Numbered from the stretch's first letter, positions 17,333 to 28,183 are shown. The stretch: DNA of 64,000 nt from Parasphingorhabdus flavimaris (GCF_013371215.1 NZ_JABWMH010000002.1:248001-312000), one strand, 5' to 3'. A program made the numbers and translations. Notes: generated by a model not told the origin, from the letters alone.

Positions 17333-17737
17333 ATGCTGATGGAATCATTCTTTCCGTTTGCCGAAACCACCGACGGGGTCACCGTCCGCGTTTCCGTGAC
17401 CTTCCTGCCCGAGCAATCGGACATAGATAGCAAGCGCTGGTTCTGGGCCTATCATGTCCGGATCGAAAACCACCGCGACACGGCGGTGCAATTGCTGACC
17501 AGGCACTGGCGGATCAACGACGAGCGTGGCGGCCTGCAAATGGTCGACGGCGATGGCGTGGTCGGCGAGCAGCCGATTATCCAGCCGGGCAAAGCGCATG
17601 ACTATGTATCCGGTTGCCCGCTCAATACCCAGCGCGGTTCGATGGAAGGCCATTTTGTCATGGTCGGCAGCACGCCACCGGCCTTCGAAGTCCGTATCCC
17701 CCGTTTCGTTCTTGCCGAACCCACGGTCGAGCAATGA
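17333..17737 (+). CDS. apaG: ApaG domain protein
   Basis: A 134-residue single-domain protein with a fibronectin-like fold. Diagnostic segments are FWAYHVRIEN, LLTRHWRINDERG, VVGEQPIIQPGKAHDY and the C-terminal MEGHFVMVG. ApaG is tied to diadenosine-tetraphosphate and Co2+/Mg2+ phenotypes in enterobacteria, but its biochemical role is not settled. The gene sits 9 nt after metZ and overlaps the next LysR gene by 4 nt (ATGA). Confidence 0.93.
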   Translation: MLMESFFPFAETTDGVTVRVSVTFLPEQSDIDSKRWFWAYHVRIENHRDTAVQLLTRHWRINDERGGLQMVDGDGVVGEQPIIQPGKAHDYVSGCPLNTQRGSMEGHFVMVGSTPPAFEVRIPRFVLAEPTVEQ

Positions 17738-18531
17738 AGCGCACCCATTTGCCACTGAACGGGCTGCGCGTGCTCGATGCTGCGGCACGGCACCTGAGCT
17801 TCACCAAAGCCGCCGATGAACTGGCGGTAACGCCCGCTGCGGTCGGGCAGCAAATCCGTGCGCTCGAGGACATGCTCGGCGTGGTGATGTTCCGGCGCAC
17901 GCCCAAAGGTCTCGAGCTGACCGACGAAGCAGCGGCAGGTCTCGATGCGCTCCGCTCCGGTTTCCTGCAATTTGAAGAGGCTGTCCGTGCGATGCAGTCG
18001 GGCCAGTCCTCGCACAAGCTGACCATCGCGGCACCGCGTGACTTCACCCAGAAATGGCTGAACGAGAGACTGGCAAGCTTTTCCGCCGACCATCCCGATA
18101 CCAGCTTCGCGCTGGTCGCGGCGGATGACGAGATCGATTTTACCGAAGCCAATCTCGATGTCGCAATCTGGCTGGGCGACGGGCCGGGACAGCATGAAGG
18201 CAAGATGCTGGGCGATACGGTGTTCGTGAAGGTTTCGGCTCCGGGCCAGAAGGGCGGCAACAAGATTGACTGGCCGGGCTGCCCGATTTCCGAAGGCGAG
18301 GAAACCCTGATGCGCGTCGCCGATGGCGGTCTTGCGATAGAGGCGGCGGTCAATGGCTTCGGCTATGCCTGGGTTCCCAAAATGCTGGCCCAGCGCGATC
18401 TTGCCGCCGGGCGGATCGAGATCATCGGCGAAGACAGCGTTTCGTCGCGCGGCTATTGGCTGATGGCACCGCTCCCGCAATGGCGGCAGCAGAAGGTCAA
18501 GGCGCTGGTCGAGGCGCTAGCGGGCGCATAG
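17734..18531 (+). CDS. LysR-family regulator, GcvA-like
   Basis: A 265-residue regulator. The N-terminal HTH reads LRVLDAAARHLSFTKAADEL then VTPAAVGQQIRALEDMLGVVMFRRT, which is characteristic of the GcvA/AmpR-type LysR subgroup. The effector domain follows. The start at 17734 overlaps the apaG stop as ATGA; an in-frame upstream start at 17614 would add 40 residues antiparallel to nothing known and inside apaG. At 265 residues it is shorter than the usual about 300. It probably shares a transcript with metZ and apaG. The target is unknown. Confidence 0.85.
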   Translation: MKRTHLPLNGLRVLDAAARHLSFTKAADELAVTPAAVGQQIRALEDMLGVVMFRRTPKGLELTDEAAAGLDALRSGFLQFEEAVRAMQSGQSSHKLTIAAPRDFTQKWLNERLASFSADHPDTSFALVAADDEIDFTEANLDVAIWLGDGPGQHEGKMLGDTVFVKVSAPGQKGGNKIDWPGCPISEGEETLMRVADGGLAIEAAVNGFGYAWVPKMLAQRDLAAGRIEIIGEDSVSSRGYWLMAPLPQWRQQKVKALVEALAGA

Positions 18532-18548
18532 CCTGGTCTCGCATTCGC

Positions 18549-19856
18549 CTATTGCTCCGCGAGCAAATTTATCAGGCGTGTGGTCAAGGCCAGCAGCTCG
18601 CTCTCCTGCAGCGATTGTTCTTCATTATTCCAGTTGACCGAGACGGCGTATTCTTTTCCCGTCTTTGACCGCAGCAAGAAATTATAGGACAACACCCCGG
18701 GTTCCGATCCGCCCTTATAGCCGAAATAGTCCCATTTATCGGCAGCATCCTGACCAATGCCGGGATTGATTGCCAGGATCGCACGGCTTTCAGCGCTCAT
18801 GTTCCGATGCAGATAGGCGAGCAATCTGACCATGTCGGTGACACTGGCAAACCATTCCAGCTGATCGATATGGCGAGGCTTGCTGGTCAATATGCGCGGA
18901 TCGATGCTGTCGATTGTCAAAGCGCTATCATATCCCGCCAGCAGATCTTCGCGTTCGGCTGGACCGGCAGCGAGAAACGCTGCTCTCCGGCTCGCGTGTA
19001 CCGGCATTTTCAGGGCGGAGGCCTGGCGTGTCATCAGAAAGGGGCGCAGTTCTTCAGGCTCGTGATGGCCTGTCGCTTTCACAATCCCGGCCAGTCTGTC
19101 CTGGCCGATGACGCGGATCAATGTGTCGGTGGCGCTATTGTCGCTGATCGAGATCATCAGGGTTGCGAGCGTGTGCAGCGTCGCCGGTGACCCGTCGGGC
19201 CAGTTCTGGCTGATCCCCGAGGGATGTGATTTCGGGCCCAGTCGCACGACATCGGACCACTGGCGTTCACCGGCCCGCACCGCCCGGTCCAGCTCTGCCA
19301 GAATATAGAGTTTTACGCTTGAGGCGATGGCATGGCGCCCGTCGGGATCGAGCGCCGCCAACGGCGGACGGTCGCTGCCGTCCAGTTGCTGCACCAGCAC
19401 GCCCTGACGGCCCGGCAGCGCGTCGATCGCCGCCATCACCTCGTCGAGCGAATTACCTCCCGCTTCGAACCCCGTCAGGAGCAGACCGGACAAGCGGTGG
19501 GGCGGCGCATTTTCAAGATCAATATTGATCGTGCCGATCGACTTTTCGAAGCGGACCTTGATGACCGCGGAATTGGGAGAGCGAGGAGCGATGGACGCGA
19601 TTTCGAGCGGCTGCCCTTGCTGGGTCACCACTTGCCGGGTGAGCGCGCGAAATTGTTCGGGCGGCACGGCGTTGCGGAAATTCTCGTCAAATGCCTGCTC
19701 TTCGATCATCTCGCCTTGCAGCAGGCGCAGCACGTCATTGGCGCGTTGGGAAAGCTGCGGCGAGACGCTTGCCCCGGCCTGCGCGAAAGCCTGTTCCCGT
19801 GCAAAGGGGCTCGAACCGAACAGCAGGGCGAGAGCGAAAATATATAGAAGCCGCAC
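18549..19856 (-). CDS. Secreted beta-lactamase-fold serine hydrolase
   Basis: A 435-residue protein with a signal peptide (MRLLYIFALALLFGSS). The C-terminal about 280 residues carry a class A beta-lactamase-like core: SSVK with the nucleophile Ser at about 179 and Lys at 182, SDN at about 238-240, and YKGG near residue 380 in place of KTG. The N-terminal about 150 residues are a separate domain of the Cystatin/NTF2-like helper type seen on such hydrolases. It lacks a clear Glu166 omega-loop motif, so it is more likely a peptidase, esterase or PBP-related hydrolase than a true beta-lactamase. It lies 27 nt downstream of parE on the same strand. Confidence 0.8.
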   Translation of the reverse strand: MRLLYIFALALLFGSSPFAREQAFAQAGASVSPQLSQRANDVLRLLQGEMIEEQAFDENFRNAVPPEQFRALTRQVVTQQGQPLEIASIAPRSPNSAVIKVRFEKSIGTINIDLENAPPHRLSGLLLTGFEAGGNSLDEVMAAIDALPGRQGVLVQQLDGSDRPPLAALDPDGRHAIASSVKLYILAELDRAVRAGERQWSDVVRLGPKSHPSGISQNWPDGSPATLHTLATLMISISDNSATDTLIRVIGQDRLAGIVKATGHHEPEELRPFLMTRQASALKMPVHASRRAAFLAAGPAEREDLLAGYDSALTIDSIDPRILTSKPRHIDQLEWFASVTDMVRLLAYLHRNMSAESRAILAINPGIGQDAADKWDYFGYKGGSEPGVLSYNFLLRSKTGKEYAVSVNWNNEEQSLQESELLALTTRLINLLAEQ

Positions 19857-19883
19857 CGAAATCTCCCGAAAGCTGCTTCCGGT

Positions 19884-21914
<2,031 letters not shown>

Positions 21915-21968
21915 TTATGACCTCGTCTCGCAATCGTTTGAAAAATCACGATATCCCGTGCGTTTCGC

Positions 21969-22643
21969 CTATCGGACTCGCGGACCGCCAAATGGCAGCG
22001 GTGGCGGAGGGCGGCGGGTGCCGCGCGGCAATTGGGCCTGGAACGCGCGACCGCAATGTTCGACGCAATAGGGAAATCCCGGGTTCACTTCTTCGCCGCA
22101 GAAATGGAAGTCCGGTTCGCCGGGGTGATTGATCGGCCAGCGGCAGATCTTGTCGCTGAGATCAAGCAGGCTTGTCTTGTCGGCAATTTCGTCGCTCGGC
22201 TTGGCCGGAACCAGGCGGCGTGGAGGCGCTGGCGGAATCGGAGCCTGCTGGTCACCGGGACCCTGGCGCAAAAAGCCGCCGGGGCCGACAGAAACGATCT
22301 TCGGTCCATCATTCTTGGGCTGACGGGCCTGCTGGGCAGCATGGGTCCGTGCAGCCGGTGTTGGTGGCGGCATTGCACGCCGTGCGACATGTTCTTCCTT
22401 GGGCTTGGGAGTCGTCGCGGATTTCGCCGGCGGCTTTTTCGCTTTGGCTGCCGGTTTCGGATCTTTTTTGGCCTTGGGCTTTGCCTTGACCGGAGACGGG
22501 CGTGACTTCAGGCCAAGGCGATGCGCCTTGCCGATCACGGCATTACGGCTGACGCCGCCCAGTTCTTCCGCGATCTGGCTGGCAGTCAGGCCTTTTTCCC
22601 ACATATTCTTCAGCGAATCGATCCGCTCATCTGTCCAAGCCAT
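21969..22643 (-). CDS. gcrA: GcrA cell cycle regulator
   Basis: A 224-residue protein opening with MAWTDERIDSLKNMWEKGL and continuing SQIAEELGGVSRNAVIGKAHRLGL, the GcrA N-terminal DNA-binding helix set. A Pro/Lys/Ala-rich linker follows, and a C-terminal Cys-rich segment (CRWPINHP, FHFCG, YCVEHC) that binds sigma-70 region 2 in Caulobacter. GcrA activates promoters carrying methylated GANTC sites and so links transcription to replication. The start at 22643 is fixed by AGGACTTT upstream and the family N terminus; a longer frame to 22832 has no family match. It is encoded 96 nt upstream of parE on the same strand. Confidence 0.95.
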   Translation of the reverse strand: MAWTDERIDSLKNMWEKGLTASQIAEELGGVSRNAVIGKAHRLGLKSRPSPVKAKPKAKKDPKPAAKAKKPPAKSATTPKPKEEHVARRAMPPPTPAARTHAAQQARQPKNDGPKIVSVGPGGFLRQGPGDQQAPIPPAPPRRLVPAKPSDEIADKTSLLDLSDKICRWPINHPGEPDFHFCGEEVNPGFPYCVEHCGRAFQAQLPRGTRRPPPPLPFGGPRVR

Positions 22644-22786
22644 GCAAAGTCCTAATCTTCTCGAGTTCGGGGGCGATATAGGGATGCCGGGGGCATTATA
22701 CAACCACGATAATGTGGCGTTCCCGGCGCGAAGGGAGCGCGAAATGGGGTTGTGATTGGAAGAGCGAGCCGATAGGCGGAAGGAAT

Positions 22787-23644
22787 ATGCCCGACCAATC
22801 CGAAAAAGATCCGAAAATGAAACAACCGTCAAAAGCCATGCACTTCTCGGAGCCGGGCGTGCCGGTCATCCGCGGCGTCAACTGGGGCGGGTTTTCGGCG
22901 CTTTACTGGAAAGAGGTCCGGCGGTTTTTCAAGGTCCAGCTGCAGACGGTCTGGGCTCCTTCGATTACCACCCTGATGTTCCTGATCATATTCACCGTAG
23001 CCCTCGGGCGCGGTGACCGTACGATATTGGGCGCTCCGTTCGCCGACTTTATCGCGCCGGGCCTGATCTGCATGGGCATGTTGCAAAATGCCTTTGCCAA
23101 CAGTAGTTTCTCGATGCTGGTCGGCAAGATCCAGGGCACGATTGTCGACTATCTGACCCCGCCATTGTCAGTGGGCGAATTGCTCGCGGCGCTGGTCGGC
23201 GCCTCGATGACCAGAGCGGCGCTGGTCGGTTTCGCGGTCTGGCTGGCGATGTTCATCTGGCCCGGTGTCGACGTCGGCGTAACCCATTGGTGGGCGGTGC
23301 TGTGGTTCGGAATCATGGGCGCCGCGATGCTGTCCTTCCTCGGCGTGCTGACATCGATCTGGGCGGAAAAATTCGACCATGCCGCCGCGGTCACAAATTT
23401 CGTGGTCGCGCCGCTGGCTCTGCTGTCGGGAACCTTTTATTCGATCGACCGCCTGTCGCCGGCCTTTCAGGCGGTGAGCCACATCAATCCGTTCTTCTAC
23501 GCAATATCCGGGTTCCGTTATGGCTTCCTCGGACAGGCGGATTCCCCGGTCGGACAGGGCGCGCTGATATTGCTGGCGATCAACATCGGCCTGGCAACAT
23601 TATGCTATTTTCTGTTGAAATCGGGCTGGAAGATCAAGTCCTGA
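22787..23644 (+). CDS. ABC-2 type transporter permease
   Basis: A 285-residue inner-membrane protein with six predicted helices and the ABC-2 signature FVVAPLALLSGTFYSIDRLSP, then INPFFYAISGFRYGF. It is close to the YadH type (partner of the ATPase YadG), often annotated as a multidrug or polysaccharide exporter permease. GGAAGGAAT precedes the ATG at 22787. The ATPase subunit is not adjacent, so it must be encoded elsewhere. It is divergent from gcrA and convergent with hspQ. Confidence 0.85.
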   Translation: MPDQSEKDPKMKQPSKAMHFSEPGVPVIRGVNWGGFSALYWKEVRRFFKVQLQTVWAPSITTLMFLIIFTVALGRGDRTILGAPFADFIAPGLICMGMLQNAFANSSFSMLVGKIQGTIVDYLTPPLSVGELLAALVGASMTRAALVGFAVWLAMFIWPGVDVGVTHWWAVLWFGIMGAAMLSFLGVLTSIWAEKFDHAAAVTNFVVAPLALLSGTFYSIDRLSPAFQAVSHINPFFYAISGFRYGFLGQADSPVGQGALILLAINIGLATLCYFLLKSGWKIKS

Positions 23645-23663
23645 CCGCCCGAATGCAGCGGCC

Positions 23664-24050
23664 CTAGTGCCGGTGGATGCCGTGTAGCAGATATTGACCG
23701 CTCTCGGTTGCCTGAAACAGTCTGGCAACGTCGGGATGGCTGATCGGTTCGCCGCTGTCGTCGGGCAACAGATTCTGCTGGCTGACATAGGCGACATAGC
23801 TGCTGTCGGTATTTTCAGCGAACAGATGATAAAAAGGCTGGTCTTTCGGCGGCTGCAGATCCTGCGGAATCGCGTCATACCATTCGTCGCTATTGGCGAA
23901 AACCGGGTCGATATCATAGATCACGCCGCGAAAATCGAATATCCGATGGCGGACGACATCGCCAATGGCAAAGCGCGCATCGAGGATGTCGGGCGTGTTC
24001 GCCGGCAGGGGATTTCCTGACTTGAATGGGTCTAGTGGATGCATGGTCAC
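23664..24050 (-). CDS. hspQ: Heat shock protein HspQ
   Basis: A 128-residue protein of the HspQ/YccV family. It shows ARFAIGDVVRHRIFDFRGVIYDIDP, DEWYDAIP, QPFYHLFAENTDSSYVAYVSQQNL and the C-terminal YLLHGIHRH. HspQ is a small beta-barrel protein linked to Lon and DnaA turnover in enterobacteria, and binds hemimethylated DNA in some reports. It has a N-terminal extension of about 20 residues before the conserved core. It is convergent with the ABC permease, 19 nt away. Confidence 0.88.
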   Translation of the reverse strand: MTMHPLDPFKSGNPLPANTPDILDARFAIGDVVRHRIFDFRGVIYDIDPVFANSDEWYDAIPQDLQPPKDQPFYHLFAENTDSSYVAYVSQQNLLPDDSGEPISHPDVARLFQATESGQYLLHGIHRH

Positions 24051-24265
24051 AATTTAGGCGTTTTGAAATCAGATGCAAGCGTCGCAAGCGCGGCCATGTC
24101 CGATGGGACGCATTGCCGAACGGGGATATATTCGCAATCGCCTGTTATCGGTGTGACAGCGCAAGTAGCTGTCGTGATCTTTGTCGCTGCCAGCCGACCG
24201 GCTTGTGTAACCAGCCGACAATATCCTCCGAACCAGTGGGGCAGGATCGATTGGAAGAGAATAAA

Positions 24266-24439
24266 ATGGACAGAAACGCCAAAGCTCAGGAGATTGTCGA
24301 CTCTCTGGGAAAGATATTGGTCGAGTTGGACGAGATGCGCGAGGATATGGTGGCAATAAAAATCGCGGAAGCGATATCCGGTTTGTCAAGTTTCGATCCG
24401 GCAAGTCTATCCGTTCAGGAAATCCAGCGCACCGGCTAG
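24266..24439 (+). CDS. Small hypothetical protein (57 aa)
   Basis: A 57-residue frame beginning MDRNAKAQEIVDSLGKIL and continuing LDEMREDMVAIKIAEAISGL. GGAAGAG lies about 8 nt before the ATG. The peptide is predicted to be helical and amphipathic, with no signal and no Cys. I recognise no family. It runs convergently into the MarR-like gene, with 5 nt between the stops. Its ribosome-binding site and charge pattern support coding, but the size leaves doubt. Confidence 0.5.
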   Translation: MDRNAKAQEIVDSLGKILVELDEMREDMVAIKIAEAISGLSSFDPASLSVQEIQRTG

Positions 24440-24444
24440 CCGCT

Positions 24445-24948
24445 CTAGATTTTGTCGAGTTCGAGCAGCGTCTTGCGCATGATGGAATGGCCTTCGTCGG
24501 TTAGCTGCAGATGGTCGGCTCCCTGGTCTGTAGGGTGCCGTAACCGGACTATATGTCCATTGGTTTCCAGGATATTCACATATCGAACGGCGATTGTTTC
24601 GGGAAGGGATATCCGACCGGATATGTCAAGAAGCGACATGCTTTTGCCTTCTTCGGTCGCGATAACCAGCTGGACCAGAATCTTCCAGGCGGTTTCGCCC
24701 AGGCCCGCCAATCCATCACCGAGATTTTCTTCCCTGATATGTTGCAGCCGCTCTATCTTTCTGGCCACTGATACCAGTTCGGAAACAGGAATGGTTGGCG
24801 TCACATAATTGATCGCCCAGTCGGGGGTTCGCTGCCAATCATTGGCGTTTCCTGTTGAATCCGGGGACTGATATTTGCCCTCACTCTCGTCTCGGTTGGA
24901 TCCCTTGCGCTTGCGGACGCGTTTATTCTCGTTATTTTTTTTCAACAT
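24445..24948 (-). CDS. MarR-like winged-helix regulator
   Basis: A 167-residue protein. After a basic, probably disordered N terminus of about 40 residues (KKNNENKRVRKRKGSN) comes a winged-helix domain: ETAWKILVQLVIATEEGKSMS, SLLDISGRISLPETIAVRYVNILETNGHIVR, then LQLTDEGHSIM. This is the MarR layout, but it lacks the usual long N-terminal dimerisation helix at normal length. It resembles sphingomonad proteins annotated as winged-helix or MarR regulators near other regulators. It is divergent from the LysR gene that starts at 25211, across about 260 bp of AT-rich DNA. Confidence 0.65.
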   Translation of the reverse strand: MLKKNNENKRVRKRKGSNRDESEGKYQSPDSTGNANDWQRTPDWAINYVTPTIPVSELVSVARKIERLQHIREENLGDGLAGLGETAWKILVQLVIATEEGKSMSLLDISGRISLPETIAVRYVNILETNGHIVRLRHPTDQGADHLQLTDEGHSIMRKTLLELDKI

Positions 24949-25210
24949 CTATGCCCATTCATCTGTTGCGCTGATTAACACCGGGGCGGCTTGTCGTTTC
25001 ACGTTAGTCCTTCGGTTTTATTGAACTCCCGATTCAAATTGCCTAATTTTAATTTTGAATGGAGCTATTTGATTTGGTTATACTCCTGTTAAATCTATGA
25101 TAATAAGTGAGTATAATCTGATCTCTTCGATCAGAAACAAGGGGCACCTGCGATTTTGCATGCGAGCATTCAGCTTTCGGTAAAATGGGCGCCAAGGAAA
25201 ATTGGAACAT
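24949..25210. other. AT-rich divergent promoter region
   Basis: About 260 bp between the MarR-like and LysR genes, clearly richer in A and T than the surroundings. It probably carries both promoters and operators; no motif pair could be fixed with confidence. Confidence 0.4.
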
Positions 25211-26149
25211 ATGCACTTCCGTCAGTTTGATATTAGCATTCAGGATTTACAGGTGTTTTTGGCCGTTTCCGAATGCGCGAGTTTCAGCGGTGCCGCAAAA
25301 CTGGTGGGTAAATCGCAGCCATCGGTCAGCAGCCGAATCAAAAGACTCGAAGAAAGATTGCAGATTCGATTATTTGTTCGTGATGCCAAATCTGTTCGAC
25401 TGAGCGAGGAGGGAGAGAAATTTCACGGCGATGCTCTGAAACTGGTCGATGAAATGGCGATGCTGCACGACAAATTTCACCGGAAGAGCGAGAGGCGGAA
25501 GTCTGTTGTAAGAGTCTGTTCTCCGATCATGGTCGGATCAGCCCTCGTAACCATTAGCGCCGATCAATTTCAGGAACGTAATCCGGGGATCATGCTCAAG
25601 TTTGCAGACGACACACCGGACAATTGTGTTCAGCGCGTTCTTGACGGCAAAAGCGATGTTGCGATTATCCCGATTATCGAGCTGCCGCCAGAAGCCGATT
25701 TCAGGCTGGTATTTACCGACCTCTGCAAGGTCATATCATCCTCCGACCATCCGCTCACGCAAAACAAGTCCGCGGACATCGCGGAGATTTTGAAATATCC
25801 CATATTATGCCCGAATACGCATATAGAGATCCGCAAAAAACTGCAGCTTGAAGCCGACAAACGGAACATCAAGATTTCATTTGTGGCCGCAGCTTCCGAG
25901 GTGACCAATTACATGTCCCTGGTCGCGATGGCCTCGTCCAATCTGGGGGTCGCGATCACCTCGGCCAAATTCATTCCCGAGTCCTTTCAGCAAGGTATCG
26001 GCATCACCAGGATCGCCGACTGCAAACTCACGCGTGCTTTCGGACTGGTCACTGCGAAGGGCAAGAACCAGTCGGTAGCGGTGCAGCGCTTTTGCGATTA
26101 TCTGGCGAATATCGGCTCGCTGATGGAGATTGCCAGAGGTCCGATATAG
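25211..26149 (+). CDS. LysR-family regulator
   Basis: A 312-residue LysR-type protein. The HTH is LQVFLAVSECASFSGAAKLV then KSQPSVSSRIKRLEERLQIRLFVRD, followed by the effector-binding domain with SPIMVGSALVTISADQF. I chose ATG 25211 over an upstream in-frame TTG at 25202. It resembles LysR proteins that regulate aromatic or amino-acid catabolism. The divergent partner is the MarR-like gene rather than an enzyme, so the usual clue to the target is missing. The downstream gene is a tRNA on the other strand. Confidence 0.85.
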   Translation: MHFRQFDISIQDLQVFLAVSECASFSGAAKLVGKSQPSVSSRIKRLEERLQIRLFVRDAKSVRLSEEGEKFHGDALKLVDEMAMLHDKFHRKSERRKSVVRVCSPIMVGSALVTISADQFQERNPGIMLKFADDTPDNCVQRVLDGKSDVAIIPIIELPPEADFRLVFTDLCKVISSSDHPLTQNKSADIAEILKYPILCPNTHIEIRKKLQLEADKRNIKISFVAAASEVTNYMSLVAMASSNLGVAITSAKFIPESFQQGIGITRIADCKLTRAFGLVTAKGKNQSVAVQRFCDYLANIGSLMEIARGPI

Positions 26150-26517
26150 GGCGTTCTTGTCAGTCGGGGGATAGCGCGTTGTGCCTCAGGATTCTCAAGG
26201 TCGAATCTATATTGTGAGAATCCGCTGCGCCCTTGCTCTGCTCGGCCAGAGCCGAGGCCATTCGCAACAAAATTTCCTACATCGGCAATAAACCATCCAA
26301 CATCGCGGAAAACAACCCCGCCTTGGCCCAAACTTTGACAAACTTTGGCCTGTGCTGACCGCTGACCATCACAGGAGAACCCATTCGCGACACCCGCATT
26401 TGTGGGACAGAAAAGAGTCAGGAAGCGCACCGATAAAATTATCGAGATTGGCGGTAGAATGGAGCAATGTGCCGTAAATCATGCCGCGACGGGTTGCGAT
26501 TATCGCCCGTCTGTCTG
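26150..26517. other. Intergenic region between LysR gene and tRNA-Ser
   Basis: About 370 bp. A 110-codon minus-strand frame exists but has no ribosome-binding site, overlaps the LysR 3' end and matches nothing I know. I see no other element here. Confidence 0.35.
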
Positions 26518-26607
26518 TGGAGGTGCGTTAGGGATTCGAACCCTAGATACCATTGCTGGCATACCGCATTTCGAGTGCGGCGCTTTCGACCACTCAGCCA
26601 ACGCACC
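26518..26607 (-). tRNA. tRNA-Ser (anticodon CGA)
   Basis: Class II tRNA on the minus strand. Acceptor GGTGCGT / ACGCACC, D stem GCT / AGC with GTGG, anticodon stem CCGCA / TGCGG with loop CTCGAAA (anticodon CGA, codon UCG), a long variable arm (TATGCC / GGTATC) and T arm TAGGG TTCGAAT CCCTA. CCA is encoded at 26518-26520. The discriminator base reads as T, where G is usual for bacterial tRNA-Ser. Confidence 0.93.
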
Positions 26608-26918
26608 TCATAGACGGGGCAGCATCTAGCGATGATAGTCGTGGCCTGCAACCCATATCAGGGCATGAAATTCATTCGTGCCGCCATTCGGGCTTTGGAG
26701 CGGGAAAAATGGCTGGTTTTTGCCGTTTGAATTCCCTTTCCGGCAGCGGGTTTCGAAAATCGTCCGGTCATGATTTTTCGCCGGGCGGCGCGGAATCTCT
26801 CTTGAATTCCGGTCGCGTCGGGTGCAATTCGAATTCCTGCCCGTGACCGTGTGAGTGAGAGTTTTCGGATTTGTCCAATTTTGTCCTGGAGACGGCCCAT
26901 CGGGGGCATCCGCACTGG
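26608..26918. other. Intergenic region upstream of tRNA-Ser and of a small secreted protein
   Basis: About 310 bp containing the tRNA promoter (26623-26651). The rest includes a run of GAATTC-like and TTCGAAA-like short inverted sequences but no gene I can support. Confidence 0.35.
26623..26651 (-). promoter_or_regulatory. Candidate promoter for tRNA-Ser
   Basis: On the minus strand, TTGCAG, 17-nt spacer, TAGATG, with the -10 ending 16 nt before the mature tRNA 5' end. Confidence 0.5.
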
Positions 26919-27293
26919 ATGATCAGGCTGTTGATGAGCGGCCTACTGGTCATTGCGAGCTTGTCGCTCGCTGCGCAGCAGCCCGGTTCCGGCGCGCACG
27001 GCTCGGAAGCAGGCGATAGCCAGTTCCTGCTGGCAGCCACTTCAGGCTCCGCTCCAGTCGTCATCGGGAAAACTTCCCGGACCATACAGCTTGCTCGTAA
27101 GCAGGTCGGCAAGGACGGCGGTCCCGACGAGCCTTCCGAAATACCCGCAATTGGCTATTTTCCGATTTCGGCCAACGCGAGCGGACGGGCCGCCCGCTCC
27201 GCACATTCCGGCTATGAACCGGAGCATATTTTGTTCCGGAGCGGAACCCGCTCCATATCGCCACGCGCGCCGCCGACGCATGTTTCAGTCTAG
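26919..27293 (+). CDS. Hypothetical secreted protein (124 aa)
   Basis: A 124-residue frame starting MIRLLMSGLLVIASLSLAA, which looks like a signal peptide, followed by a low-complexity polar region rich in Gly, Ser, Ala and Pro with scattered Arg. There is no recognisable domain. The start at 26919 was chosen for the signal peptide; a TTG 16 codons upstream is in frame. Composition agrees with neighbouring genes, but there is no strong ribosome-binding site. Treat as probable but unproven. Confidence 0.45.
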   Translation: MIRLLMSGLLVIASLSLAAQQPGSGAHGSEAGDSQFLLAATSGSAPVVIGKTSRTIQLARKQVGKDGGPDEPSEIPAIGYFPISANASGRAARSAHSGYEPEHILFRSGTRSISPRAPPTHVSV

Positions 27294-27386
27294 AAAATAA
27301 CCGGGCTCGAACGAGCCTCCTGACAACTCACTCGACAGCCTGCTTTTGCAGAATGCTGGCGATGACTGAAATTGAAATGCACTGAC

Positions 27387-27698
27387 ATGAACGAAATGAC
27401 CAATAAGACCGCCGTGGGATCGGCGGATAGCGGGCGTCTGTATGTAGAGGACTTGCTGTCACGATATCCTGCGATAACCGATGCTGAAAAGCTGGCGATA
27501 CTCGACTTCCTGAATAAATCATCCGCCCTCGATAGCGCGCTGCTGACCTGTAACGAGGCGATCGCGGAGAATCTGAAAGCGTTCAGGCAGGACAACCGCA
27601 AACAGCTCGGCTTCACGCCGGTAAACTGGCTGATTATGGCCTCCATTCTGGTTTCTGTCGCGTTCGCGATCTATTATATGTGGGACGCCGGAACCTAG
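27387..27698 (+). CDS. Small membrane-anchored hypothetical protein
   Basis: A 103-residue protein: a soluble N-terminal part (YVEDLLSRYPAITDAEKLAILDFLNKSS) with the look of a small helical domain, then a single C-terminal transmembrane helix (WLIMASILVSVAFAIYYMW). DAEKLAILDFL resembles helical segments of anti-sigma or ECF-associated small proteins, but no family is recognised. The start was put at ATG 27387 rather than the in-frame TTG at 27372. Confidence 0.6.
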   Translation: MNEMTNKTAVGSADSGRLYVEDLLSRYPAITDAEKLAILDFLNKSSALDSALLTCNEAIAENLKAFRQDNRKQLGFTPVNWLIMASILVSVAFAIYYMWDAGT

Positions 27699-27850
27699 AG
27701 GAGGGTTGAACTGCGGTAGCCACAGGGCAGGCGGGGCCTGTCCTGTGGCTACTGGCCGCGCCAAAACGGGAAAAGAGCCAAAAATCGAATTTATCGGGAT
27801 GAAATAGCGGGGCTGAATCGTTCTCTTGCCATCAACCCAAGCAAGGAGAC

Positions 27851-28183
27851 ATGACAATGCGTATTTCATCACTGTTCTTAGGTCTGGCCGCCGTGGCCGC
27901 TACAACCGTTCCCGCGGCAGCCCATGTCGGCGAAGCAGAACATCCCGTGGTCCGGTCCGAACCGATCGCGGGTTTCTACAACCGGTTCTGGTATAATTAT
28001 CTGACCGACGTTCTGGAGGCCGACAAGGAGCTGAAAAGCGACCTGCGCCGCGCGACGGACGAGGAAGACAAGCGCGATGCCTGGGAAGAATATAGGCACG
28101 AGCTGGTCGACGCCGACAAGGATTATGTCGAGGAAATGCGGGACCGCAATTACCGCGTTGGCCGGGTCACCATCGGCAATTAG
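27851..28183 (+). CDS. Small secreted hypothetical protein
   Basis: A 110-residue protein with a signal peptide (MTMRISSLFLGLAAVAATTV, cleavage after AAA). The mature part is short and highly charged (DKELKSDLRRATDEEDKRDAWEEY), ending RVGRVTIGN, and is probably all helical. AAGGAG precedes the start. It is followed by a strong bidirectional terminator. I recognise no named family; similar short charged periplasmic proteins occur in sphingomonads. Confidence 0.65.
   Translation: MTMRISSLFLGLAAVAATTVPAAAHVGEAEHPVVRSEPIAGFYNRFWYNYLTDVLEADKELKSDLRRATDEEDKRDAWEEYRHELVDADKDYVEEMRDRNYRVGRVTIGN

Noticed and set aside
18549-19856. True class A beta-lactamase (resistance gene)
   Set aside because: SxxK and SDN are present, but no clear Glu166 omega-loop, KTG is KGG, and a large extra N-terminal domain is present.
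26098-26430. Minus-strand 110-codon frame after the LysR gene
   Set aside because: Overlaps the LysR 3' end; no start signal or recognisable product.
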